Positions 1-7,253 of a DNA stretch of 18,492 bases are shown here, one piece after another. Origin of the DNA: Acidimicrobiales bacterium (GTDB lineage: Bacteria > Actinomycetota > Acidimicrobiia > Acidimicrobiales > Poriferisodaliceae). The DNA lies in assembly GCA_020631315.1 (NCBI GenBank), contig JAHDHM010000023.1:1-18492 (forward strand), given 5' to 3'. The stretch's first letter is position 1. Each line of letters opens with the position of its first letter. The notes under the pieces were generated by a model. It saw nothing but the letters and a program-made list of their open reading frames with translations. It was not told the DNA's origin and made no database searches. A program made the position numbers and the translations under genes.

Positions 1-32
1 CGTGCCTTCTGGGTCGCGGGCTCCGTGCCACG

Positions 33-38
33 ACCCTA
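33..38 (-). promoter_or_regulatory. -10-like hexamer for a gene off the left edge
   Basis: Read on the minus strand this is TAGGGT, the same hexamer found on the plus strand at 71-76 and 8728-8733. It would fire leftward into a gene that lies outside the window. No clear -35 was seen. The assignment is inference from the repeated hexamer and its divergent arrangement. Confidence 0.25.
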
Positions 39-47
39 GGCGTGTGT

Positions 48-76
48 CCTACGTCGGCTCGTGTGTTGCGTAGGGT
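48..76 (+). promoter_or_regulatory. Promoter region of the enolase-superfamily gene with inverted repeat
   Basis: A -10-like TAGGGT lies at 71-76. It overlaps one arm of an inverted repeat, CCTACG (48-53) and CGTAGG (69-74), whose arm centres are 21 bp apart, about two helical turns. That geometry would suit a dimeric repressor covering the -10. A leader of about 50 nt then leads to a GGAG ribosome site just before the ATG at 133. No TTGACA-like -35 is evident. Confidence 0.35.
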
Positions 77-132
77 GCCGGCGACTTCAGCAGCGTTCGA
101 TCACCTCGCGCCGACCAGTTGACGGAGCCGCC

Positions 133-1248
133 ATGACCACCATCCGACGACTCCGTGTGAGCGCCGTCGCCTTCGGTTCCGACGAGTACTCGTGGTCGGC
201 GCTGATGCCGTCGATGCTCAACACGGACACGGTCGTGCGCATCGACACCAGCGACGGCTTGCAGGGCTGGGGCGCCGCGTGTTCGTGCGTGGAGCACGAC
301 ATCGATCTCTCGGTGGCGCACGGCACCAAGCCGATGCTCCCGGGCCTGCTCGGCCGGGACGCCTCGCAGATCGACGAGCTCTGGGAGTGGATGTCGTGGC
401 GCAAGCCCTACGTGACCAACCCGTCGATCGCGGCGATCGACATGGCGCTGTGGGATCTCGCTGCGCAACGAGCAGGAGTGCCGCTCCACCGGCACCTCGG
501 CGCTGCAGCCGACCGCCTTCCCGCCTACGCGAGCATCCCGGTGTTGGAGGACCCGCAGGCGAACATCGACCTGATCGAACGCCTCGCCGACGACGGCTTC
601 TCCACGTTCAAGTTCCACTACAAGTCGGTGCCGGAGCCCGACATCGAGCTGATCCGGGTGATCCACCAGACGTTCGGGCCACGCGGCTTCCGGTTCATGT
701 TCGATGCCGAGTGCGCCTACGACCTCGAGCAGGCGACCGCTGTCGGCAGCGCCGCTGCCGATGCGGGCTTCGTGTGGCTCGAGGCACCCCTCGCCGATCG
801 TGACCTGGCCGGGTATGCCGAGCTCCGCCGCCGTGTCGACGTCGACGTCCTCCCGGCGGGCCTCACCGTCGCCGACGAGCAGGACCTCGCGAACGCACTG
901 ACGGCCGAGCCCTGGAGCCGGGTACGCACCGACGCCGCGGCGTGCGGCGGCATCACCCCACTGCTGCGGATCGCCGCGCTCGCCGACCGACACGGCCTGA
1001 AGACAGAGCTGCAGTCGTGGGGCAGCTCGATGTCGACCATCGCGAACTTCCAGGCGTCGTTGGCGTTGTCGGCGACCGACTGGTTCGAGGTGCCGGTGCC
1101 ACGTGCCGACTTCGACGTCCCCGGCGTCGAACGCATCACTGTGGACGAGGCTGGTCACGCCGTTGCGCCGACGGCTCCGGGACTCGGCCTCATCGTCGAC
1201 TGGGACGAGTTCGACGCCGCGTCACAAGTGCTGTTCGACGTCAGCTGA
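133..1248 (+). CDS. Enolase superfamily (mandelate racemase/muconate lactonizing-like) protein
   Basis: The 371-residue product has the two-domain layout of the mandelate racemase branch of the enolase superfamily, cytoplasmic enzymes that abstract a proton alpha to a carboxylate with Mg2+. The N-terminal capping domain covers about residues 1-125 and the barrel follows. The second-strand motif is K160-F-H162 in place of the usual KxK. Metal ligands D191 (FMFDAE) and E217 (WLEAPL) are present. The third ligand, normally Glu in a GE motif, aligns with L244 (PAGLT), and the usual catalytic His of the seventh strand aligns with Q294 (ELQSWGS). The start is the ATG preceded by GGAG; the frame is open further upstream but without family-like sequence. 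The stop overlaps the stop of the convergent hydrolase gene. The fold is sure; the substrate is unknown and the altered active site makes standard dehydratase or racemase chemistry doubtful. Confidence 0.85.
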   Translation: MTTIRRLRVSAVAFGSDEYSWSALMPSMLNTDTVVRIDTSDGLQGWGAACSCVEHDIDLSVAHGTKPMLPGLLGRDASQIDELWEWMSWRKPYVTNPSIAAIDMALWDLAAQRAGVPLHRHLGAAADRLPAYASIPVLEDPQANIDLIERLADDGFSTFKFHYKSVPEPDIELIRVIHQTFGPRGFRFMFDAECAYDLEQATAVGSAAADAGFVWLEAPLADRDLAGYAELRRRVDVDVLPAGLTVADEQDLANALTAEPWSRVRTDAAACGGITPLLRIAALADRHGLKTELQSWGSSMSTIANFQASLALSATDWFEVPVPRADFDVPGVERITVDEAGHAVAPTAPGLGLIVDWDEFDAASQVLFDVS

Positions 1249-2605
1249 GCAGGTCGTCGGCTCGCTGCACCCGCATGGTGGTGGCGCTGACGAGCGTCGG
1301 TGGCGAACCGGGTTCGAACGAGAGCAGCTCCCCCGGGGCAGCCATCGCATGCGTGCTCGGCTGGCGGAACGTCCAGCCGTCGACGTGCTCGAGCACCGAC
1401 AGAGCGAGCAGCGGGTCGGCCTGTACCGGATCGAGCATCACCAGCTTCGATCCGACCCTCGCGACCTGCTCGACACCCCAGACGTGCTCGTAGAAACCGG
1501 TGAGGTCGTCGGCGGTGTCGGCGTCGAAGGAGGCGTCGCCCTCGAACTTGCCGCTCACCGCCAAGTCGATCAGACGGACGATGCCGTCGAACAAGGGTCG
1601 CGCCGGTCCGTCGGCCGCGTTGGTCAGTACGACGATCGACAGGCCCGTCGCCGCCTCGACGCCGGAGTAGGTGATGAAGCCCGGGTAGCCGCCGCCGTGG
1701 GTCACGAACTGCCGCTTGCCGTGCGGTGCGATCATGAAGCCGAGGCCCCAGCGAACCGACTTCTCCTCGAACTGCACCCGCTGCATCTCGCGCTTGGAGC
1801 GGTCGTGGAGCAACTCGTCGGCGCCGGGCACGTGGGCCCGATACCAACGGAGCAGGTCGACGACGTTCGACGAGAACCCGGTGGCACTGTTCATGGCACC
1901 GGCTTCGGCGTGTGCGAACGGCGGACGCTCGCGATCCGGCAGCCATCGGGGGTAGCCGACGGCGTGGTCCGACAGGTCGTTGGGAAGGTCGGGTGTAGTG
2001 GAGGTGAGACCCAGCGGTTCGACGATCGTCTCGGTCAGGTGTTCCTCGTACGAGCGACCGGTGACGGCCTCGATGATCTGCCCGGCGAGGGTGAACGCGA
2101 TGTTCGAGTACTTCAGGTGTTCGACCGTGCCGTAGACGGGCATGTCGGCGACGCTGCCCTTGAGCTCGTCGAGCGAGGGGAACTCGCCGGTGTGCCAGTG
2201 GGTGGTCGTGCCGTCGCGGGTCAGACCGGACGAGTGGGTCAGCAGCTGGCGGATGGTGATGTGGCCTCGCTCGTCCTCGGGGTCGTCACCGTCGGGTCCG
2301 AACCAGTCGAGATGCTCGGCGACTCGGTCGTCCAGACGGAGTCGTCCCTGCTCGACCAGCTGCATGATCGCGGTCGTCGTGAACACCTTCGAGTGCGACG
2401 CGATCCGGAATCGAGTGGTCGGCGTGGCCGGCAGACCTCGATCGACGTCGGCGAGACCGTGACCGGTCGTGAACACCACCTCGTCACCGACACCGATGCC
2501 GACCGCGATCCCGGGCACCTGCCGATACCACCGCTGGAACGCCACCCAGTCGTCGATCAACCCACCGAGCGAGCGAACGACTTCGGCCAGATCAGGAGTG
2601 CTCAT
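1241..2605 (-). CDS. Class C beta-lactamase-family serine hydrolase
   Basis: The 454-residue product belongs to the beta-lactamase/penicillin-binding family (peptidase S12-like), which acts through an acyl-serine intermediate on peptides, esters or beta-lactams. The nucleophile motif SxxK is S70-H-S-K73, the YxN motif is Y166-S-N168 and an HGG motif stands at 303-305, so the active site looks complete. About 110 residues after the HGG region form a C-terminal extension, as in S12 peptidases that carry an added beta-barrel domain. No signal peptide is visible, so it is probably cytoplasmic. The ATG at 2605 lies five bases after the phosphotransferase stop, which suggests co-transcription. An in-frame extension upstream to 2713 is rejected because it would overlap that gene and looks non-coding. 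The substrate is not known; a role in resistance is not implied. Confidence 0.9.
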   Translation of the reverse strand: MSTPDLAEVVRSLGGLIDDWVAFQRWYRQVPGIAVGIGVGDEVVFTTGHGLADVDRGLPATPTTRFRIASHSKVFTTTAIMQLVEQGRLRLDDRVAEHLDWFGPDGDDPEDERGHITIRQLLTHSSGLTRDGTTTHWHTGEFPSLDELKGSVADMPVYGTVEHLKYSNIAFTLAGQIIEAVTGRSYEEHLTETIVEPLGLTSTTPDLPNDLSDHAVGYPRWLPDRERPPFAHAEAGAMNSATGFSSNVVDLLRWYRAHVPGADELLHDRSKREMQRVQFEEKSVRWGLGFMIAPHGKRQFVTHGGGYPGFITYSGVEAATGLSIVVLTNAADGPARPLFDGIVRLIDLAVSGKFEGDASFDADTADDLTGFYEHVWGVEQVARVGSKLVMLDPVQADPLLALSVLEHVDGWTFRQPSTHAMAAPGELLSFEPGSPPTLVSATTMRVQRADDLLS

Positions 2606-2610
2606 GTCGG

Positions 2611-3357
2611 TCACCGTACCGATCGAAGCACTCCCACCTCGGGGAGGTCGTCGGGTTCGCCGTAGCCGTTCTCGGTGAGCCAACGGACGGCACCCAGGCA
2701 GCGGAACGACCACCAGCCACGGATGCGATCGCGATCGACGTCGTCGCCGTAGCCCGACAACAGATCGTCGAGCCGCTCTGGATGACCGACCGTGAGCGAC
2801 GCGAGGTCGTACGCCGGATCACCTCGACGGGCTTCGGACCAGTCGATGAAGCCGGTGACCTCGTCGCCGTCGACGAAGACGTGTTCGAGGTGCAGGTCGC
2901 CGTGGATGAACGACGGCGACACCGGTTCGAGCACGAGGTCGGCCCGCTCGCGGTTGCGCTGCAGGGCTTCTCCGTCGAGCACGCCTTGCTCGGCGAGCCA
3001 CGCACACTCGCGTTCGAGCTTGGCCTCCCGTTCCCCGGCGCTCTCGTCCGGCCAGGGCGGCAACGGCGCATCGTGCAGTCGACGCACCTCGGCGCCGACC
3101 GCCGCCCATGCCGCCGGCGACGCAACAGACGGCTTGCCGAGGCGGTCCAGCGGCCTTCCCGGGAGCGCAGCGAGGGCCAGCACAGGCGATCGATGCCAAC
3201 GGACCTCGGGCGTCGCGACCGGTGCGAGGGCGATGGCTTCGGCTTCCTTCGCTGAACGTTCGTGATCGGCATCGATCTTCAGGAACGTGTCACCGACGCG
3301 CAGCGTCACGCGGTCGTTGTTCGCCAGGGCGATGTCGACGGTCTGCTGCTCCCCCAT
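2611..3357 (-). CDS. Aminoglycoside/macrolide phosphotransferase-family protein
   Basis: This 248-residue protein has the choline kinase/APH fold, which transfers the gamma-phosphate of ATP to a small-molecule hydroxyl. The ATP-site lysine is probably K27 (FLKID). The catalytic loop is H152-G-D154-L-H-L-E-H159 and the metal-binding Asp is D172 in IDW, followed by GDPAYDLA. His at 159, where many APHs have Asn, is also the form used in macrolide phosphotransferase-like members, so the enzyme is probably active. It is the first gene of a two-gene unit with the downstream serine hydrolase. There is no Shine-Dalgarno sequence; a degenerate -10 (GAACAT) sits six bases before the ATG, suggesting a leaderless transcript. 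The substrate is unknown. Confidence 0.85.
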   Translation of the reverse strand: MGEQQTVDIALANNDRVTLRVGDTFLKIDADHERSAKEAEAIALAPVATPEVRWHRSPVLALAALPGRPLDRLGKPSVASPAAWAAVGAEVRRLHDAPLPPWPDESAGEREAKLERECAWLAEQGVLDGEALQRNRERADLVLEPVSPSFIHGDLHLEHVFVDGDEVTGFIDWSEARRGDPAYDLASLTVGHPERLDDLLSGYGDDVDRDRIRGWWSFRCLGAVRWLTENGYGEPDDLPEVGVLRSVR

Positions 3358-3363
3358 CTCGTC

Positions 3364-3369
3364 ATGTTC
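3364..3369 (-). promoter_or_regulatory. Degenerate -10 hexamer six bases before the phosphotransferase ATG
   Basis: On the minus strand the hexamer is GAACAT, keeping the most conserved A2 and T6 of TANNNT, and the ATG at 3357 follows after exactly six bases. It matches the leaderless arrangement of the opposite gene at 3425. Confidence 0.35.
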
Positions 3370-3412
3370 GCATCACCCCGGAGTGCGCGGCGCAGCGATT
3401 CGAGCGGCGACC

Positions 3413-3418
3413 TACCCT
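3413..3418 (+). promoter_or_regulatory. -10 hexamer of a leaderless aminotransferase transcript
   Basis: TACCCT ends six bases before the ATG at 3425, placing the expected transcription start on the A of the start codon. No ribosome site precedes the ATG. No good -35 was found. Confidence 0.55.
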
Positions 3419-3424
3419 CGGGCG

Positions 3425-4600
3425 ATGGCGACGTGGACGCTCGACCCCGACACCGTGCATCTGAACCACGGAGCGTTCGGTGCCTGCCCGGCCGAAGTGC
3501 TCGAGGTGCAGAGCGAGTTCCGTCGGCAGATGGAGGCGAACCCGGTCGGGTTCATGCTCCGCTCGTATCAGCCGGCCCTCGAGCGATCCCGCGCCGCGCT
3601 CGCTGAGTTCGTCGGTACCGACGAGGCCGGGACGGTGTTCGTCCCGAACGCGACCTACGGCGTGAACTCGGCGCTGCGCACCATCGAGCCGCACCTCCCG
3701 GACGGCGCCGAGCTGGTGGTCACCTCGCACACCTACGCCGCATGTTGGCGAGCGGTGGACTTCACGGCTCGTCGATGCGGCGGCTCGGTCGTGGTCGTCG
3801 ACCTGCCCTTCCCCGTCACCTCACCTGACGAGATCACGGCTGCCTTCGCTGCTGCGATCACCGAGCGCACGGCCATGGTGTTGCTCGATCATGTGACCTC
3901 GCCGACAGCGCTCGTCCTGCCGCTCGCGGACATCGTCGCGATGCTCGAGCGGTCACCGGCCGATGCACCGATCGTGATCGTCGACGGCGCCCACGCACCG
4001 GGCATGGTCGACCTGGACGCGTCAGCGCTCGGCGTCGACTTCTACACCGCCAACTGCCACAAGTGGATCTGTTCGCCGAAGGGAGCGGCGTTCCTGTGGG
4101 TCGAGGAGCGTTGGCGCGACCACGCCGTCTCGGCGTCGATCAGCTTCGCCGAGCACGGCTGGCACAACAGCGGCAGCAGCTTCCACGCCAACTTCGACTG
4201 GACGGGCACCGATGACCCGTCGGCTCGTCTCAGCGTCGCCGCCGCGATCGAGACGATCGGCACGCACCGGCCCGATGGCTGGGACGGCATCCGCTCGTCG
4301 AACCACGAGCTGGTGTTGGCCGGCCGCCAGGTGTTGCTCGATCTGTGGGAGCAGACGGAGCCGGCGCCCGAGTCCATGATCGGTTCGATCGCTGCGATTC
4401 CGGTCCCCCATCACCTCGCGAACCGTGACGACGGCCGTCGGCTTGCGGCGGTCCTGGCCGAGGAGTTCTCGATCGAGTTGCCGGTGTTCGCGTTCCCCGA
4501 AGCGCCCGATCATCTGCTGCGCCTGTCGGCCCAGCAGTACAACTCGATCGCCGACTACGAGGCGCTCGCGAGCGCCATGACGACACTCGCAGGCGCTTGA
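3425..4600 (+). CDS. Class V aminotransferase-fold PLP enzyme, isopenicillin N epimerase-like
   Basis: The 391-residue product is a fold-type I, class V PLP enzyme, closest in pattern to isopenicillin N epimerase and hercynylcysteine sulfoxide lyase-like proteins. The N-terminal signature HLNHGAFGACP (about 12-22) is typical. D188-G-A-H190 supplies the Asp that pairs with the pyridine nitrogen, and K213 in NCHKWICSPKG is the Schiff-base lysine. The glycine-rich and substrate-binding segments are intact, so an active enzyme is expected. The ATG at 3425 is chosen because the family signature starts at once and a TACCCT hexamer stands six bases before it; frame upstream of this overlaps the divergent phosphotransferase. 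No ergothioneine or beta-lactam pathway neighbours are present, so neither specific function is assigned. Confidence 0.9.
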   Translation: MATWTLDPDTVHLNHGAFGACPAEVLEVQSEFRRQMEANPVGFMLRSYQPALERSRAALAEFVGTDEAGTVFVPNATYGVNSALRTIEPHLPDGAELVVTSHTYAACWRAVDFTARRCGGSVVVVDLPFPVTSPDEITAAFAAAITERTAMVLLDHVTSPTALVLPLADIVAMLERSPADAPIVIVDGAHAPGMVDLDASALGVDFYTANCHKWICSPKGAAFLWVEERWRDHAVSASISFAEHGWHNSGSSFHANFDWTGTDDPSARLSVAAAIETIGTHRPDGWDGIRSSNHELVLAGRQVLLDLWEQTEPAPESMIGSIAAIPVPHHLANRDDGRRLAAVLAEEFSIELPVFAFPEAPDHLLRLSAQQYNSIADYEALASAMTTLAGA

Positions 4601-4614
4601 CGCGACGTTGCGTC
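4599..4614. terminator. Small hairpin between convergent genes
   Basis: GACGC (4599-4603) can pair with GCGTC (4610-4614) in the 16-base gap between the aminotransferase stop and the stop of the PQQ protein. The stem is only five pairs and has no T tract, so the terminator reading is weak. Confidence 0.25.
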
Positions 4615-4616
4615 GA

Positions 4617-6062
4617 TCAGCGCTGCTCGACGCCGCGGAGCACGCCGTCCGGTCCGAGCCACACGGTCCAGCCTGCGACGGTCGGCCCGACGAAGTCCGG
4701 AACGTCCTCGTCGTCGACTGCCACGGGTTCCTCCGTCGCAGGGTCGATGGCGGAGAAGCGGGTGCCACGCAGCCACGTGGTGCGAGAGGCCCCGGGCATC
4801 AACTCGACGAGGTCCTCGGCTTCTGCCTCTGACAGCCACAGGACCGACGGCACGTCGGCGGCCTCTCCGCTCGCGGCGTTCACCCCGACCCACTCGTCGC
4901 CGGCCCGCCAGAAGACGGTCTCGCCGTCCGGGCCGTAGAGCGTGTCGTTGCCGAACACGACGGCGGCGGACTCGAGGTCTCCGTCGGGGAGTTCGCTGTA
5001 GATCGCCATCTCGCCGGTCGCCGGATCGAGATGCGACAGCGTCTGATGGCGGAACCACTCCTCGCCCTCGACGTAGTCGGCGATCGCGTACTGGTCGATA
5101 CGCCACCGGGTCATGCGGGTGTCTTCGTGGCGCCACAGCAGTTCGCCGGTGGCTTCGTCGAGGCCGAAGGTCGCTGCTTCGATCGGTGCTTCGCCGAAGA
5201 ACCGGCCGACGAACCCGAGGATCACGCCGTTCTCACGACGGAAGTTCCAGCCGGCGTCGCTCGTGGCGACGCCGCCGAGTGCTTCCCCGACGTCGACCGT
5301 CCACAGGAGATCGCCCGTCGACGGTTCGACGCCGTAGACGATCGGTGGTGTGCCTGGCTCGAGCACCACTGCGAGATCGGGGTCGGTCACGTAGTCGATG
5401 TCGCCACCGTCGAGCTGCCAGAGGGTGTCGCCGGTGGCGGGTTCGACGCCGCGGACGGTGTAGCGGTTGCGTGAGAGATCGAACCAGGCGGTGCAGAACA
5501 CCTCGCCACACCCCTCGGCACCGAAACCGCCGGGTGCGTCGATGCGCCACAACTCGTCGCCGCTGCGGCTGTCACGCCCGACGAGCGACGTGCGGTTCGG
5601 TGAGCCCAGCGGGCCCTCCATGTACGCAGCCACGCCGGAAGCGAGGTCGAAGCCGGCGATACCCATACCGCCGAACCGGCCACCGACGGTGTACGGCGCT
5701 CGCCACAGCTCGTTTCCGGATTCCACGTCGACGGCCAGGAGCGCCACCTCGTCGGCAGTTCGGATGACGGTGAGCGCGGTCACGCCGTCCTGGACCACCC
5801 GACCGATCGCGGTGACGTCGTCGAGTTGCCAGGACCGCAGCGGTGCGAGGGTGGTCGTCGTCGCGGAGGTCGTCGTGGTCGGCGCCGCGGTCGTCGTGGG
5901 TGCGGCAGTGGTCGTGGGCGCGGTGGTCGTCGTGGTCGTCACCTCGACCGCAGTGGTCGTCGCTTCGGCGACCGTCACCGGCGAGGCATCGCCGTCACCA
6001 CCACCACATGCGGCGCCCAGCATCGCCACCGCACCGAGCACCGAGATCATTCGCCTCGACAT
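4617..6062 (-). CDS. PQQ-repeat beta-propeller lipoprotein
   Basis: The 481-residue product starts with a short positive segment and a hydrophobic stretch ending MLGAAC19GGG, a lipoprotein-type signal with Cys19 as the probable lipid anchor. The -3 residue is Gly by strict counting, so the lipobox is not perfect. Residues 35-74 form a Thr/Ala/Pro-rich stalk. The rest is a propeller with repeats of the form G(D/N/E)xLW, with Trp at 120, 172, 215, 254 and 310, the pattern of PQQ-like (YVTN/PQQ_2) domains; these usually act as scaffolds and need not bind PQQ. C185 and C190 could form an exported disulfide. The start has an AAGGA ribosome site 11 bases upstream, directly after a strong hairpin. 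The protein is probably displayed outside the membrane; its partner is unknown. Confidence 0.85.
   Translation of the reverse strand: MSRRMISVLGAVAMLGAACGGGDGDASPVTVAEATTTAVEVTTTTTTAPTTTAAPTTTAAPTTTTSATTTTLAPLRSWQLDDVTAIGRVVQDGVTALTVIRTADEVALLAVDVESGNELWRAPYTVGGRFGGMGIAGFDLASGVAAYMEGPLGSPNRTSLVGRDSRSGDELWRIDAPGGFGAEGCGEVFCTAWFDLSRNRYTVRGVEPATGDTLWQLDGGDIDYVTDPDLAVVLEPGTPPIVYGVEPSTGDLLWTVDVGEALGGVATSDAGWNFRRENGVILGFVGRFFGEAPIEAATFGLDEATGELLWRHEDTRMTRWRIDQYAIADYVEGEEWFRHQTLSHLDPATGEMAIYSELPDGDLESAAVVFGNDTLYGPDGETVFWRAGDEWVGVNAASGEAADVPSVLWLSEAEAEDLVELMPGASRTTWLRGTRFSAIDPATEEPVAVDDEDVPDFVGPTVAGWTVWLGPDGVLRGVEQR
5841..5960 (-). repeat. Low-complexity Thr-rich linker coding repeat
   Basis: This stretch codes for the Thr/Ala/Pro stalk of the lipoprotein, with TTTAAP-type units repeated in tandem. 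The DNA is built from GTCGTCGTGG-like triplet runs. It is a plausible slippage hotspot that could change stalk length between strains. Confidence 0.7.
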
Positions 6063-6082
6063 GGCCCACCATCCTTCGTTCC

Positions 6083-6100
6083 CGGCGCCGGACGGCGCCG
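6083..6100 (-). promoter_or_regulatory. GC hairpin in the 5' leader of the lipoprotein gene
   Basis: CGGCGCC (6083-6089) pairs perfectly with GGCGCCG (6094-6100) around the loop GGAC, giving a seven-pair all-GC stem. On the mRNA it lies just upstream of the AAGGA ribosome site and about 20 bases from the ATG. It could stabilise the leader, attenuate transcription, or end transcripts of the gene upstream; there is no T tract. Confidence 0.4.
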
Positions 6101-6135
6101 CTGGAGGACCTGTCGGCGGCGTGCGGCGTCGCCAA

Positions 6136-6151
6136 AGCCTGAGCGCAGGCT
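6136..6151 (-). terminator. Possible terminator hairpin after the calycin gene
   Basis: AGCCTG (6136-6141) pairs with CAGGCT (6146-6151) around a four-base loop, 30 bases past the stop at 6181. On the minus strand it is followed by only a short T run (TT), so intrinsic termination is uncertain. Confidence 0.35.
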
Positions 6152-6163
6152 CGGGCTGTGATG

Positions 6164-6192
6164 TCAGCGAGTGACAATGCTCAGCGAGTGAC
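6164..6192. repeat. 12-bp direct repeat at the calycin gene stop
   Basis: TCAGCGAGTGAC occurs at 6164-6175 and again at 6181-6192, a 17-bp period. The right copy holds the minus-strand stop codon and last codons of the calycin gene, the left copy lies just past it. Confidence 0.75.
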
Positions 6193-7221
6193 GTCGGCGC
6201 CGATCGGTCGACCGTCGACGATCTGGTCGAGGTACTCGCTCATGCCCATGCCGACGCGGCCGTTGCACTCGTAGCGCGTCATCGCCTCGGTGATGCGGGT
6301 GTGCAGCTGCTCGCCGTCCGGCGTGGTGCGGCGGTTCCGCAGCGGGATGAGGGACAGCACCTCGCCGGTGATCTCGTACTCGCCGTGATCGGTGACCGCA
6401 GTGCAGCGCATCGCGGTCTGATGGTCGTGCTCGTCCCACTCGGACTCGATCGTGCACTCGCGGATCTGGTGGTACTCGCCGCCCTCGAGCACCATGCCGC
6501 CGTAGCGGACCTTGCCGTCGCGCTCGATGATGCTGAGCATCATCCCGAAGTCCGGGCCGAACGTCATCGGCAACCACCGGTACCAGCTGAGCGCCTGCCA
6601 GTACCGGGGACCCCACGACTTGTCGCGCAGGCCGTAGCCGTCGATGTCGAGCACATCGTCACCCACCTGGATCGTGCCCGTGACGGCGGTGTGTTGTTCG
6701 TAGTGGGCCTTGGCGAAGCTCTTCTCGGCGTCGGTCTCGATCGGTGACCCGTCTGCGTACTGCGGCAGCCCGCCGTACATCGGTGACACGCCGCGCACGT
6801 CGAGACGCACCTCGCACTCGACGAACGGGTTGTTCTTGAACGCCGTGCGCGGGTCGGCCATCTCGAGCGGATCCTCGAGCAGGCAGACCTTGCCGTCGTA
6901 GGTGATGGTCAGGTGTTCGAACGGAGTGACGACGGCGATCTCGAGCCCGCCCGCCTTCATCTCGTCGTTCGACGTGATCTCGGGCCGTCCGTAGAGAAAC
7001 GCCACCCTGCCACCGGGCAGGTAGATGCACACCGTCATCTCGGCGTAGCCCTCGTTCACCCGGTTGCCCATGCGGAACCAGGCGCCGACCTCGCGTTCGA
7101 GGTCGAACGCGTTGAGGTACATCGACTCGTTGTAGTTCGGGACCGGGTCGGGCTCGTGGGTGTATTCGTCCTCCGGCAGCAGCACGGTGACGATCTCGCG
7201 GTCGGACGGTTGCTCCGCCAT
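6181..7221 (-). CDS. AttH/CrtC-like calycin-fold protein (DUF7064/7065 type)
   Basis: The 346-residue product resembles the lipocalin-like AttH/CrtC proteins seen beside actinobacterial steroid, terpenoid and other lipid-handling genes. The best marker is GYGLRDKSWGPR at about residues 195-206, a variant of the GxRDHSWGxR motif of this family, with Lys where His is usual. Several WYRW/YGGMVLEGGEYH-type strands follow, as expected for a paired beta-barrel. It has no signal peptide or membrane segment. A GAGGGG ribosome site lies eight bases before the ATG. It follows the M28-fold gene by 32 bases on the same strand and is very likely co-transcribed. In CrtC relatives this fold hydrates carotenoid double bonds; whether this member is an enzyme or a binding protein is not known. 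Family placement is from motif memory only. Confidence 0.65.
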   Translation of the reverse strand: MAEQPSDREIVTVLLPEDEYTHEPDPVPNYNESMYLNAFDLEREVGAWFRMGNRVNEGYAEMTVCIYLPGGRVAFLYGRPEITSNDEMKAGGLEIAVVTPFEHLTITYDGKVCLLEDPLEMADPRTAFKNNPFVECEVRLDVRGVSPMYGGLPQYADGSPIETDAEKSFAKAHYEQHTAVTGTIQVGDDVLDIDGYGLRDKSWGPRYWQALSWYRWLPMTFGPDFGMMLSIIERDGKVRYGGMVLEGGEYHQIRECTIESEWDEHDHQTAMRCTAVTDHGEYEITGEVLSLIPLRNRRTTPDGEQLHTRITEAMTRYECNGRVGMGMSEYLDQIVDGRPIGADVTR

Positions 7222-7253
7222 GGACGTTCCCCTCGGGTCGATCGGACGGCGAC

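Noticed and set aside
1103..2665. 520-codon plus-strand open frame over the beta-lactamase and phosphotransferase genes
   Set aside because: It is antisense to a gene with intact SxxK, YxN and HGG motifs and reads as low-complexity Arg/Asp/Val sequence.
2611..3357. Asn to His change in the phosphotransferase catalytic loop (HGDLHLEH)
   Set aside because: Macrolide phosphotransferase-like members use His at this place, and the two catalytic Asp are intact, so it is not an inactive enzyme.
1241..3357. An antibiotic-resistance cassette (phosphotransferase plus beta-lactamase)
   Set aside because: Both are broad families with mostly metabolic or unknown substrates. There is no signal peptide on the hydrolase, no mobile element and no composition shift.
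5841..5960. Possible repeat array or CRISPR-like element
   Set aside because: The repetition is in-frame Thr/Ala/Pro linker coding DNA with no spacers.
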